Assembly (NCBI GenBank): GCA_019694475.1
Contig: JAIBBX010000005.1
Location: 97,545 to 161,544, forward strand
Direction of reading: 5' to 3'
Length of the DNA: 64,000 bases
Source of the DNA: Parachlamydiales bacterium
GTDB lineage: Bacteria > Chlamydiota > Chlamydiia > Chlamydiales > SM23-39
Under the pieces are notes generated by a model. That model was given only the letters and a program-made list of their open reading frames with translations. It had not been told where the DNA came from and did no database searches. This document shows, piece by piece, positions 32,920 to 41,225 of this stretch (positions within the stretch are counted from its first letter, which is position 1; each line of letters begins with the position of its first letter). Position numbers and translations under genes: made by a program.

Positions 32920-34341
32920 ATGAAAAGGGTTGTTTTTGTAGCAGTTTTGGCGTTTGTTCAAATTGCTTATTCTGTTGATCCTACAGCGTTTGTGGTAAAC
33001 ATTGCGGGGTCAGATTTAACGCCAATTGATATTGCGACAGACGCTCCCTTGCCATCAGTATCCACAGGTTCTGGTCCAAGACAATTTGCTGTCAGCCTTG
33101 ATAAGACAAAACTATATGTTCCCAATCAAAACGCTGATTCGGTAAGCATTATTGATCTTGTTACAAATATGACGCTGACAGTTCCGCTTGCAGGAGGAGA
33201 TTCCCCTACTAGCGCTGTGATCACTCCAGATGGCGCAAGGGTCTACATTCCTTGTCTTTTTGGAAATGCTGTAAAATATATTGATACATCGGATAATTCA
33301 CTACACACAGTTTCCGTTCCTCCTATGACATTTAACAATCCCACAAATCTTGTTGTGACGCCAAACAGCCAAGAAGTGTACGTAACGAATCAAGGAGCTA
33401 GTAATGTTTTTGTCATAAACAACGGGGCAGTCCCATCGTTAGGCCCGATCATTACAAACGTAAACATGGATCATCCCATCCAAATCGCAGCTAGTCCCGA
33501 TGGAACAAAAGTCTTTGTTGCCAACGGAACTAGCGGGATGGGAAATAGTTATGTTTTTTCGATAAATACGACCACGCATACGCCTACTGTTACTAATTTT
33601 ATGGTTAATTCAGCTGCGTTATCGATTGCTGTGACAAACGATAGTGCACGGGCCTATTTTGCTATGACCGATGTGGATCAAGTCAAAGTACTCGATACAT
33701 CCAACAACACCTTTACGACTGTTTCCACAGGGATGGCAACCCAACCTGTACATTGCGCTGTCTCTACGAATAATTCAAAAGTCTTTGTGGCATTACAAAT
33801 GAGCAATCAAGTTGGGGTGATTGACAATTCTGGCCCTTCTCCAACGATGATGTCGTCTACTTTCTCATCCAGCGGGATGCAGCCTGAATTCATAGGGATT
33901 TCGCCTGATGGTGTGAAAGCGTATGTAAGTAATACAGGCAGCGGTACAGTAACTTCATTCAATCAATCGACAAATGCTGTCATTACAACCGGGATTATGG
34001 CTCCTTCGCCTGTATACATCGGATTTGCCGGATCATCGCCTTCTGTGAATCCAACAAGTTCTGTTACAGGCGCACAAAAATCGAATCGATTTTTTTCTCA
34101 ATCGGAATTGATCAACGTAATCACATGGACCCTGCCTAGTCCGGGAGGGCCCTTTGTGAATTATAAGATTTTTCGCAATGCTGAATTGACAGATCTTGCA
34201 GGTCAGGTATCGGGTGATTCGGCCCTTATTTTTAAAGATCAAAATAGGGCTCCAAATCAACTCTACTCATATTATATTGTTGCCGTTGATGCGCTGGGGG
34301 CGGAGTCGATGGTTGGGAGTGTCACAGTAGCGCCTTTATAA
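32920..34341 (+). CDS. Exported YncE-like beta-propeller protein
   Basis: 473 residues. A signal peptide (MKRVVFVAVLAFVQIAYS) is followed by seven or so YVTN-type repeats, visible as SPDGTKVFVANG, TPDGARVYIP, TPNSQEVYVTNQG and SPDGVKAYVSNTG, each about 40 residues. The C-terminal about 90 residues (LINVITWTLPSPGGPFVNYK and on) form a fibronectin III-like domain. Such proteins are periplasmic or surface-exposed and usually act as binding scaffolds. A short gap separates it from the following barrel protein, so they may be co-transcribed. Confidence 0.85.
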   Translation: MKRVVFVAVLAFVQIAYSVDPTAFVVNIAGSDLTPIDIATDAPLPSVSTGSGPRQFAVSLDKTKLYVPNQNADSVSIIDLVTNMTLTVPLAGGDSPTSAVITPDGARVYIPCLFGNAVKYIDTSDNSLHTVSVPPMTFNNPTNLVVTPNSQEVYVTNQGASNVFVINNGAVPSLGPIITNVNMDHPIQIAASPDGTKVFVANGTSGMGNSYVFSINTTTHTPTVTNFMVNSAALSIAVTNDSARAYFAMTDVDQVKVLDTSNNTFTTVSTGMATQPVHCAVSTNNSKVFVALQMSNQVGVIDNSGPSPTMMSSTFSSSGMQPEFIGISPDGVKAYVSNTGSGTVTSFNQSTNAVITTGIMAPSPVYIGFAGSSPSVNPTSSVTGAQKSNRFFSQSELINVITWTLPSPGGPFVNYKIFRNAELTDLAGQVSGDSALIFKDQNRAPNQLYSYYIVAVDALGAESMVGSVTVAPL

Positions 34342-34393
34342 ATGTGTCGAAACAGGTTTGTGTTTAGGATTTTTGTGGGAGTCGAGCATTAAA

Positions 34394-35107
34394 ATGATGA
34401 AGAAATTAAGATTCTGTTTTCTGGTAATGTCTGCTTCACTATGGGCTGATGACACTTCTGCGGTTGATGCCAGTCAAGATGAGCAACAAGAGCTTCCTGC
34501 AGAAGAGCTAACAGTTCCTCAGGAGCAAACCGAACGTATGCAAGATGCCGGGATTTGCTGTCCCTCCTGCCGCAAGGAACCCACATATGTTCTTATAGAG
34601 GCTACTGGAGCTTATTTTCTTCCTACAAACGATATTTATAAGAAGATTTATAGCCATGGAAGCGGCATTTACGGTTTAGAAATGAGCGTTCATGCATGGC
34701 AAGAGTTATATGCTTGGACTAGCGTAAGCTATTTTTCAAAGGGTGGCAGATCTATTGGTGAAGGAGATAAAACAGAATTGAAGCTTGTTCCGATTGGGGT
34801 AGGGCTTAAGTATTTTTTTCCGATTGGATGTTGGGATATTTATCTTTCGGGGGGAATTTTGGCCTCTTATCTGCACTTGCATGACTATTCTCCTTTTGTC
34901 ATTCAATCTAATTCAAAATGGACCGTTGGGGGAACGGGAAAAATTGGGGTATTATGGAATTTAGCTCAATATTTCTTTATCGATGCTTTCAGCAGTTATT
35001 CCTACATGAAGTTTGATTTCGATTCAACGCATGGGGGAAAGATCGTCCCTCATGATGTAAATCTTTCTGGTTGGTCATTTGGTGGAGCTTTCGGCTTTCG
35101 TTTTTAA
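34394..35107 (+). CDS. Outer-membrane beta-barrel protein (OmpW-like size)
   Basis: 237 residues from the Met preceding MKKLRFCFLVMSASLWA, a signal peptide; upstream frame extension to a TTG is unlikely. After an acidic Gln/Glu linker and a CCPSC motif come alternating aromatic strands (FIDAFSSYSYMKFDFD) and a C-terminal Phe (GGAFGFRF), the usual signal for BAM-dependent barrel assembly. The CCPSC cysteines could take part in the disulfide-linked envelope typical of chlamydiae (inference). Confidence 0.75.
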   Translation: MMKKLRFCFLVMSASLWADDTSAVDASQDEQQELPAEELTVPQEQTERMQDAGICCPSCRKEPTYVLIEATGAYFLPTNDIYKKIYSHGSGIYGLEMSVHAWQELYAWTSVSYFSKGGRSIGEGDKTELKLVPIGVGLKYFFPIGCWDIYLSGGILASYLHLHDYSPFVIQSNSKWTVGGTGKIGVLWNLAQYFFIDAFSSYSYMKFDFDSTHGGKIVPHDVNLSGWSFGGAFGFRF

Positions 35108-35128
35108 AAAACTCGAGATTACACAAAA

Positions 35129-35154
35129 ATCTCCCCCCATCGCTGAGGGGAGAT
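35129..35154 (-). terminator. Terminator for the MerR-type gene
   Basis: ATCTCCCC/GGGGAGAT stem with a 10-nt loop; the T-run lies on the minus strand, downstream of the gene that ends at 35160. Confidence 0.65.
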
Positions 35155-35159
35155 AGATG

Positions 35160-35933
35160 TTAAGATAGTTTTCGGTCAGCAAAAACCTTCATCCCATCTG
35201 CCATAAAAATGGCAAGATTTGGATGAAAAGGATCGAGCTGTTTTCGAAATTCTGGGTGCTCGGCATACAGCTGAGCAAGCGCCTTGTACACCTCTTTCGT
35301 AGCAGAATTGGTTTGTTCTACAAAAGCGTGATGCTTTTGGATCACTTTTTGCACAGCATCTGCTGTAGGATCCAATCCCATCTCGATGCAGCGCACCAGT
35401 TCTTTAAAAAGAGCGTGAGCTGTTTTGGTGATTTGGTCATAGTAAGCTTTTCCCCGTTTTTCAACGTCTTCAGCGTTTTTGGTTGGGTTCTTCACGCTTT
35501 GGACAACGAGTTTTTCTGCTGCAGAATAGGACGTTCCTTCTTTCGCTTTCACGAGTGCGATGTTGAAACCATCGAACATCTCTTTGTCTTTCATTTTCTT
35601 TTTTCCATTGATGTGTTTGATCGTTCTATCAATGGTTTTTAGTAAAACCCCAATCTTCTCCCATTCTTTATTCAAAGCGTTTCTGTGAGAGTGGAGGGCA
35701 GCGAGCTGATCAAAATCGCTCCTTCCCACAATTTTTAGAATTTGCTTTAAAGAGAAACCTAATTCCTTGAAGAAGAGGATCTGCTGGAGTTGTAAAAGCT
35801 GCTTCTCCTCGTAGTACCGGTATCCATTGGATCCATAATAGGCCGGCTTGAGAAGGGCGATTTCCTCATAGAAGTGCAAGGTTCTAACCGTCACTCCAGA
35901 GAGTTCGCTAAGCTTTTTTACTGTATAAACCAT
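35160..35933 (-). CDS. MerR-family regulator with TipAS effector domain
   Basis: 257 residues. The N-terminal MerR helix-turn-helix (YTVKKLSELSGVTVRTLHFY, then GYRYYEEKQL) is followed by a coiled-coil dimerisation helix (LKTIDRTIKHINGKKKM) and a C-terminal TipAS domain (residues about 120-250) with AYYDQITKTAHALFKELV and HPEFRKQLDPFHPNLA. TipAS domains bind antibiotics or hydrophobic ligands and convert the protein into an activator. The promoter in front of the gene has a 19-20 bp spacer with an internal dyad, as expected for self-regulation. The upstream gene on the same strand is an ABC exporter. Confidence 0.92.
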   Translation of the reverse strand: MVYTVKKLSELSGVTVRTLHFYEEIALLKPAYYGSNGYRYYEEKQLLQLQQILFFKELGFSLKQILKIVGRSDFDQLAALHSHRNALNKEWEKIGVLLKTIDRTIKHINGKKKMKDKEMFDGFNIALVKAKEGTSYSAAEKLVVQSVKNPTKNAEDVEKRGKAYYDQITKTAHALFKELVRCIEMGLDPTADAVQKVIQKHHAFVEQTNSATKEVYKALAQLYAEHPEFRKQLDPFHPNLAIFMADGMKVFADRKLS

Positions 35934-35974
35934 CGATTCCTTTCTCCTTTAAACCAATTTTAAAGGATGGCTCC

Positions 35975-36006
35975 ATAATAAGGAATCACGTATACGTTAG
36001 GGTCAA
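35975..36006 (-). promoter_or_regulatory. MerR-type promoter with long spacer and ACGTATACGT dyad
   Basis: On the minus strand, TTGACC (36006-36001) and TATTAT (35980-35975) are 20 bp apart, or 19 bp if TTATTA is used. The palindrome ACGTATACGT (35988-35997) sits in the spacer. Long spacers with a central dyad are the hallmark of promoters activated by MerR proteins. The -35 box abuts the stop codon of the ABC transporter gene. Confidence 0.72.
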
Positions 36007-37767
36007 TTACAAAGGTAAAAAGCCACCGACTTGCATGTTCCACATCTTTGCGTATAAACCGTTTAGGTTCATTAAAGACGTATGAGTCCCTTCCTCTATA
36101 ATCTTTCCTTTATCGAAGACTAGAATGCGATCCATGCGGGAGAGGGTCGAAAGGCGGTGGGCGATGACCAAAGTTGTCCGGCCTTCCATGAGCTTCTGCA
36201 GGCTTTCTTGGATGTATTTTTCCGTCACTGAATCTAAAGAAGAAGTAGCTTCATCCAAGATGAGAATAGGGGCATCTAGAAGGATAGCCCGGGCAATGGC
36301 GATTCTTTGCTTTTCCCCGCCTGAAAGCTTTGTGCCTCTTTCTCCGACTTTTGCATCGTATCCTCCGGGAAGGCTGCGGATGAATGCATCGCAGTGGGCT
36401 TGTGTTGCAGCATCGATGATTTCAGATTCGGTTGCATTCGGTTTGCCGTAGGAGATGTTTTCTCTTAAGCTTCTATGAAAAAGGACCGGATCTTGCGGGA
36501 TCAATGCGATTTGACGGCGGATCGACTCCAATGTTGCATCGGCAATTTCCTGGCCGTCGATCAAGATTTTCCCTTTTTGAAGGGGGAAAAAACGGAGAAT
36601 CAGATTGATGAAGGTGGATTTGCCTGCGCCTGTGAAGCCTACGAGCCCGATCTTTTCGCCCCCGCGAATATGGGCATGCTTATTCTCAAAGAGCTTTTTC
36701 TCTCCATACTGGAAGGAGACATTTTCGAAAATTATTTCGCCTGTTTTGACTTTGAGATCTTTTGCGTCAGGTTTATCTCCCAAATCCTGTGGATCTTTTA
36801 TGACGGAATAGGCTTGTTTTGCGATGCCGAACGATTGGAAGAAGACCGGCAAAGCTCCGCCGACGGCCCACATGATTGCTGCAATATTCCACATGGTGCC
36901 GAAGACTTGCGCCACTTCTCCAGTTGTAATCTGATGATGCAGCCACAAATAGATCACAAAACCATTGATTCCACAAAAGCAGATCGTTGCATAGAAAAGC
37001 GACGTGACGCTGCGCATTTTTTCAACATATCTTCTGGCAAAAACATTTGTTTCGAACTCATCTTTTTGAAAAGGGGATAGGGCGCTTCTTTCGTATTTGA
37101 ATCGGTAAAAGAGATTCACAGCAAAGTTATTGGTCAAACTATCGACGATTCTACCGAGCAGCGTGCTGCGTGATTCCCCATGACGATGCTCATAGCGGTC
37201 GCAGCTTCTGCTGAACAGAAGGCTAACCCCCAAATGGACGATCACCCAGACTATCAGAATCACCGCCAAGATTGGATGTACGAACCAAAGAAAAATAGCT
37301 CCCAAAATGGATGTCGCAACGGAAGAGACAATTGGCCAAAATAGCTGCTGGAGGATCGAATCGATTTGCGTGGTCATATCGGTGATTTTATTGGCAAGAC
37401 TTCCTGCGAATCGTTCATTGAAATAACGGGGCGAATGCCTCTGTACGTGATCGAACATGGCCATCCGGACATCGGCTTGGAGTTTTGGAACTGCTTTTGC
37501 CATGAGAAAGCCCATAGCGCGGGAGTTGATCTCAATCAAAATAATCAGACAGATGCTTGCAATGATAGGCGCTCGCAAGGATTCCCATGCGAGCGCTCGA
37601 TTCCCCTCAAAGCGAGTGAAAATATCTATGACCCAACGCAAAATAAAGGGCCATAAAAGGGAATCCAAACAGTTGAGGCAATCTTGGATGAGAATCGAAG
37701 AAAACGTCCATTTTTGGGGACGCATGAACTTCCAAAGAAAGCCTACAAGCTCTTTATAGGTTGTCAT
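36007..37767 (-). CDS. ABC exporter, fused permease and ATPase
   Basis: 586 residues. Six transmembrane helices (type I exporter fold) occupy residues about 20-300; the ATPase has Walker A GFTGAGKST (near residues 376-384), the signature LSGGEKQRIAIARAIL and Walker B ILILDEATSSLD with the D-loop. Works as a homodimer or heterodimer exporting lipids, drugs or peptides; substrate unknown. Overlaps the upstream peptidase-like gene by 14 bp. The MerR-TipAS gene lies directly downstream. Confidence 0.93.
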   Translation of the reverse strand: MTTYKELVGFLWKFMRPQKWTFSSILIQDCLNCLDSLLWPFILRWVIDIFTRFEGNRALAWESLRAPIIASICLIILIEINSRAMGFLMAKAVPKLQADVRMAMFDHVQRHSPRYFNERFAGSLANKITDMTTQIDSILQQLFWPIVSSVATSILGAIFLWFVHPILAVILIVWVIVHLGVSLLFSRSCDRYEHRHGESRSTLLGRIVDSLTNNFAVNLFYRFKYERSALSPFQKDEFETNVFARRYVEKMRSVTSLFYATICFCGINGFVIYLWLHHQITTGEVAQVFGTMWNIAAIMWAVGGALPVFFQSFGIAKQAYSVIKDPQDLGDKPDAKDLKVKTGEIIFENVSFQYGEKKLFENKHAHIRGGEKIGLVGFTGAGKSTFINLILRFFPLQKGKILIDGQEIADATLESIRRQIALIPQDPVLFHRSLRENISYGKPNATESEIIDAATQAHCDAFIRSLPGGYDAKVGERGTKLSGGEKQRIAIARAILLDAPILILDEATSSLDSVTEKYIQESLQKLMEGRTTLVIAHRLSTLSRMDRILVFDKGKIIEEGTHTSLMNLNGLYAKMWNMQVGGFLPL

Positions 37768-38656
37768 TTAAAAACTCTTTCAAGGCTTTGAAATACGGCT
37801 CTTTTTTTTCCAAATAAGGGAAATGGCCGCAATTTTCCAAAACGATCAATTTTGAATCGGGAATGCTTTCATGAATGTGTTGAACTACTACGAGGGGAAT
37901 GGGATCGTCGTCGCCGTGAATGATCAACGTTGGGATCGAAAGTTTTTTCAAACGATCATGCAGGTCGAACGATTCTATAAGAGTGCTGCCCCATAAAGTC
38001 GGATTGATTTTTATACAGTTCGTCCATGCAGTCTGACTCATGGTCAAATTGATCAGATTTGCATCTTCGGCTTTGTGGCAAAACGTACAGAAAATCATCC
38101 GATTGAGAAATTCATGCGTTTCCGGATTTCCGTTTGCGTACTCAGGTGACATTAGGATGTGATTGATCTCTTCTTGAAGAGGGGTTGTTCTCCGAATATA
38201 TTCTTCCTCGAATTTCGCAAAATCCTTAGTCGAGGCAGGTGCTGGATTGGACAGGATGAGTTTTTCTATCGATTCAGGGTGATCGACGGCGTATTGCATG
38301 GCAACGAGCCCTCCCCAAGAATGGCCTAAGAGAGAAACTTTTTCCAATCCGAATGTAAGGCGAAGATGATCTAAATCGCGAATGAGTGCGGCAAGATTTA
38401 AAGTTTGATCGATTTTTCCGGTTGAATTGCCCGCTCCTCTTTGGTCGTAAAAAATGACAAAATTGTTTTCAGCCAATTCATAAAGCTCTGGGAGGAGATA
38501 ATCTTGACTGAGGCCAGGCCCTCCATGGATCACAATAAGAGGATTTCCTTTTCCAGCGCTGCGGCAAAAAATTTGTGCGCCTTCAGATTCGATAAATCTC
38601 TCTGAAGTTGCATTTGCGCCAATGAATAAAATCAACAAAATCAGCAGTTTTTTCAT
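37754..38656 (-). CDS. Exported proline iminopeptidase-like alpha/beta hydrolase (S33)
   Basis: 300 residues. MKKLLILLILFIGANATS is a signal peptide. IHGGPGLSQDY is the oxyanion motif of the S33 family, FYDQRGAGNSTG a typical strand-turn, the nucleophile Ser is in GHSWGGLVAM, the acid in IHGDDDPIP and the His in LENCGHFPYLE. The family releases N-terminal proline or hydrolyses related amides and esters. It overlaps the upstream GNAT gene by 4 bp and the ABC gene by 14 bp. Confidence 0.88.
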   Translation of the reverse strand: MKKLLILLILFIGANATSERFIESEGAQIFCRSAGKGNPLIVIHGGPGLSQDYLLPELYELAENNFVIFYDQRGAGNSTGKIDQTLNLAALIRDLDHLRLTFGLEKVSLLGHSWGGLVAMQYAVDHPESIEKLILSNPAPASTKDFAKFEEEYIRRTTPLQEEINHILMSPEYANGNPETHEFLNRMIFCTFCHKAEDANLINLTMSQTAWTNCIKINPTLWGSTLIESFDLHDRLKKLSIPTLIIHGDDDPIPLVVVQHIHESIPDSKLIVLENCGHFPYLEKKEPYFKALKEFLNDNL

Positions 38657-39186
38657 AGTGGGTTTTCCTTTCTGTATAATACATGTCTTCTAAGGGGATG
38701 GCCCTCTGGCAATTTCGGATGGTCAAAGTCATCTTTTGGGTCGTGGTGCATGCCGATCCGTTCCATGACAGCCCGGGAACGCCAATTCCCCACGACTGTG
38801 AAAGAGACGATTTCCGGCAGTTTCAGTGTTTTAAATCCGTATTGCAAAGTAGCTAGGGCGCCTTCGGTGGCATACCCTTTTCCCCAATATTCAAAGGCGA
38901 GGCGCCATCCAATCTCCACGGCTGGCGTAAACGGAGCCTCAAAAGGCACAGGCTGCAAGCCGATGAACCCGATGAATTCGTCTGTTTCAAGCAAAGAGGC
39001 CGCCCAAAGACCCCATCTATGTTTTTGAATATGATCCGAAAAGATCCGAACGAATGCATCGCTTTCTTCGCGCGTTTTGAGTCCCGGAAAATACTCCATC
39101 ACGCGCGGATCAGCATTGAGTTTGGCAAATGGTTCAAGATCCTCTTTTTGCCACTGGCGTAAATTCAGGCGCTGCGTTTTGATCAT
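38653..39186 (-). CDS. GNAT N-acetyltransferase, RimJ/RimL-like
   Basis: 177 residues. TQRLNLRQWQKEDLEPFAKL is the characteristic opening, EIGWRLAFEYWGKGYATEGALA the acetyl-CoA pyrophosphate-binding segment, and VVGNWRSRAVMERIGM the Asn-containing alpha helix 4. It transfers acetyl groups to amines; substrate unknown. First gene of a minus-strand unit with the hydrolase and ABC exporter. Confidence 0.88.
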   Translation of the reverse strand: MIKTQRLNLRQWQKEDLEPFAKLNADPRVMEYFPGLKTREESDAFVRIFSDHIQKHRWGLWAASLLETDEFIGFIGLQPVPFEAPFTPAVEIGWRLAFEYWGKGYATEGALATLQYGFKTLKLPEIVSFTVVGNWRSRAVMERIGMHHDPKDDFDHPKLPEGHPLRRHVLYRKENPL

Positions 39187-39239
39187 TGAATGAAACTTTT
39201 AAGAAATTGCTTAATTATAGTGCTTGTCTTTGAACTAGG

Positions 39240-40145
39240 TCAATCGAAACTATGAAGCGATTTTCGGAGGAAATTTCGGATGTCCGTCCAAGATTGGTTG
39301 TTGGCTGTTTGATTTCCTTCCGGAGTTCCCCCTAATTTGCACCAGAATCCTCCCATAGGGTGGTAGATAGGTCCATTGAAACTAGCTAAAATTCCATGAC
39401 CCGCATTTGGGTAATTGATATGTTCCGATGCGCTGGAACGATTCGCTATAGATTCGCAAAAGAGCCGAGATGGCCAAATTGCATCTTGGTCTCCCGAGAG
39501 AAGTAGAATCGGGCATTTGATATTTTCGACGGGAATTTGAGCTTCCGGCATTTTCTTTCGTGCAAGGAAAAGATCTGCAATGACATAGGGGTCTTCGGCT
39601 GTATTTGCATGATAGGGAATTTCCTCTCTTTCTGTGGCAATTCGCAGGTCTTCCGCCTCAGTGAGATTTGGATCTGAATTTGATAATCCGTGCAAGAAGG
39701 GAGCAATAGGGCGATTTCGAAATGTCCATGCCGGCCGGTTTGGATGCGGAAATCCGCCACAGATCATATCGCAGGGGGCGGAAGCTACGATCGTTTGAAT
39801 TAGATGGCGAAATGTTGCTCCCAATAGCAGTGCTAATTCAGCCCCGCGAGATTGTCCGATTAGGCCAATTTGGGAATTGACTTGAGGCTGCGATCGAAGC
39901 CAATGGATCGCTGTTTCAAAATATTCCAAAGGGATATTTTCTAGGTTTGCAGGCAAGCCTTCAACGCCAAAATAAGCAAGAGCGAGCACTGCATATCCGT
40001 TTTCAACCAAAAATTGGATGAATGTTTCTGGTATGGCGTTTGCGCCCGGCATCCCGCCATCCGATCCAGACAAAAGTAGAATGCCAGGTTTTTTGTCCTT
40101 GTCAATCCCAGGATAAAAAGTGGCTACAAGATCGTTTTTTTTCAT
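39240..40145 (-). CDS. Acyl-CoA thioesterase/BAAT C-terminal-type hydrolase
   Basis: 301 residues. The fold is that of the BAAT/acyl-CoA thioesterase C-terminal domain: GILLLSGSDGGMPG near the start, nucleophile in GLIGQSRGAELALLLGA, acid in LLSGDQDAIWPS and His in YPNAGHGI. The N-terminal domain present in eukaryotic members is absent. Coupled to the preceding TetR gene by a 4-bp overlap, so the regulator and enzyme are one transcriptional unit. Confidence 0.85.
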   Translation of the reverse strand: MKKNDLVATFYPGIDKDKKPGILLLSGSDGGMPGANAIPETFIQFLVENGYAVLALAYFGVEGLPANLENIPLEYFETAIHWLRSQPQVNSQIGLIGQSRGAELALLLGATFRHLIQTIVASAPCDMICGGFPHPNRPAWTFRNRPIAPFLHGLSNSDPNLTEAEDLRIATEREEIPYHANTAEDPYVIADLFLARKKMPEAQIPVENIKCPILLLSGDQDAIWPSRLFCESIANRSSASEHINYPNAGHGILASFNGPIYHPMGGFWCKLGGTPEGNQTANNQSWTDIRNFLRKSLHSFD

Positions 40146-40747
40146 GATTTTAGAAGAGATTTAATTAATAGTTCTGCAAGCCATTTCTCATAGTCATCGG
40201 AAGACCACCCTCTTTCAATTACCAGCATCCGATAGATATCCCGTCCAGTAAGCGCCCAAAGAATATCCCGAGCTTTAGAGAAACTAAGAGTCAGAGATTG
40301 CATCAGCTGCTCCACATATTCGCCTTGCCTTTCATAGCGCCTCTGTTCTCTTTCTTTTTCCAGTTCCCTAAATTCCGGGCCAAGGACAGCCGCGCCGCGC
40401 AAAAGATCCATCAGCTCCTTTTCAGCATCATACATTTGGCGAGCTAGCTTTGCAGTTATTTTCAGCCTTTTTTCAGCCGACTTTTCTTTCATGGAGTGTT
40501 CCACAAGAGCCGTAAATTGCTCCTGAGGAAGCGCTGCATCGATTAAGGATTGCAAGATGCCCCGCTTGGATTTAAAGATGGCATAGATCGTTGGCATGGA
40601 GACTTCTGCCGCTTCGGCGATCTGTCCGATCGTCACCTGATCAAACCCTACGGTTCGAAAGAGCTCTTTGGCCTCTTTGAGAATTTGAGAACGGGTCTGA
40701 GCCGCCTGCGCATCCCGGCTCTCCGAAATATAAACTCTTTTCTTCAT
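40142..40747 (-). CDS. TetR/AcrR-family transcriptional regulator
   Basis: 201 residues. The helix-turn-helix is in FRTVGFDQVTIGQIAEAAEVSMPTIYAIFKSKRGILQSLI (residues about 33-72); the rest is the helical ligand-binding domain. It likely represses its own operon and the divergent SnoaL-like gene, whose promoters overlap in the 72-bp gap between them. Confidence 0.9.
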   Translation of the reverse strand: MKKRVYISESRDAQAAQTRSQILKEAKELFRTVGFDQVTIGQIAEAAEVSMPTIYAIFKSKRGILQSLIDAALPQEQFTALVEHSMKEKSAEKRLKITAKLARQMYDAEKELMDLLRGAAVLGPEFRELEKEREQRRYERQGEYVEQLMQSLTLSFSKARDILWALTGRDIYRMLVIERGWSSDDYEKWLAELLIKSLLKS

Positions 40748-40759
40748 ATTCGATATACC

Positions 40760-40809
40760 TTGCTATATTCAATAGAGTATAGTATAACGGATGTTATGCT
40801 CACAAACAA
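40760..40809. promoter_or_regulatory. Overlapping divergent promoters (TetR and SnoaL-like genes)
   Basis: Plus strand: TTGCTA (40760-40765), 17-bp spacer, TATAAC (40783-40788). Minus strand: TTGTTT (40809-40804), 17-bp spacer, TATACT (40786-40781). The -10 boxes overlap within an imperfect CTATA/TATAG dyad, a natural place for a TetR operator. Confidence 0.5.
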
Positions 40810-40819
40810 GGAGATTTTT

Positions 40820-41182
40820 ATGGAAAATGTGATGCGAGCCGAAGGGTATTACAAACTGGTCGGTAAAAAAGACGTGGAAGGGATCAAAAAATATCTGCAC
40901 CCGGATGTGGAGTTTTACGGCCCTCTAGCAACTTTGAAGGGGAAAGAAGCGGTGATTCAGGCGACTTCTGGGTTTATGAACGCCTTCGAGTCTCTTGTGA
41001 TCCGGACCAAATTCGGGTCAGGGGAACAGGCGATGATTGTTTATGACACAGATATTCCCGGGATTGCAAAAAGCTTCCCTGGGGCCTCTTTATTGACTTT
41101 TCGAGATGGGCTCATCGTCAAAATAGAATTGTTTTACGATGCGAGCCGCTTCGCAGAGAAGAAAAAAGAGATTTTCTCATAG
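40820..41182 (+). CDS. SnoaL/NTF2-like protein
   Basis: 120 residues; AAGGAG lies 6 bp before the ATG, which is preferred over upstream in-frame Met codons. The start AEGYYKLVGKKDVEGIKKYLHPDVEFYGPL and FRDGLIVKIELFYD match the NTF2-like cone fold of SnoaL-type proteins. These bind or isomerise small hydrophobic molecules; the ligand is not known. Divergent from a TetR gene. Confidence 0.82.
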   Translation: MENVMRAEGYYKLVGKKDVEGIKKYLHPDVEFYGPLATLKGKEAVIQATSGFMNAFESLVIRTKFGSGEQAMIVYDTDIPGIAKSFPGASLLTFRDGLIVKIELFYDASRFAEKKKEIFS

Positions 41183-41187
41183 AGTGA

Positions 41188-41218
41188 TTGACCCTCACGC
41201 CGCGTGAGGGTCTATAAT
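41188..41218 (+). promoter_or_regulatory. MerR-type promoter/operator with a 23-bp perfect palindrome
   Basis: TTGACC (41188-41193) and TATAAT (41213-41218) are separated by 19 bp. The perfect palindrome GACCCTCACGC-C-GCGTGAGGGTC (41190-41212) spans the spacer. This is the geometry of MerR-activated promoters. The ATG of the next gene begins 7 bp after the -10 box, so the message would be leaderless or nearly so. The first bases match the promoter of the MerR-TipAS gene at 36006-35975. Confidence 0.75.
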
Positions 41219-41225
41219 TTGCGCC

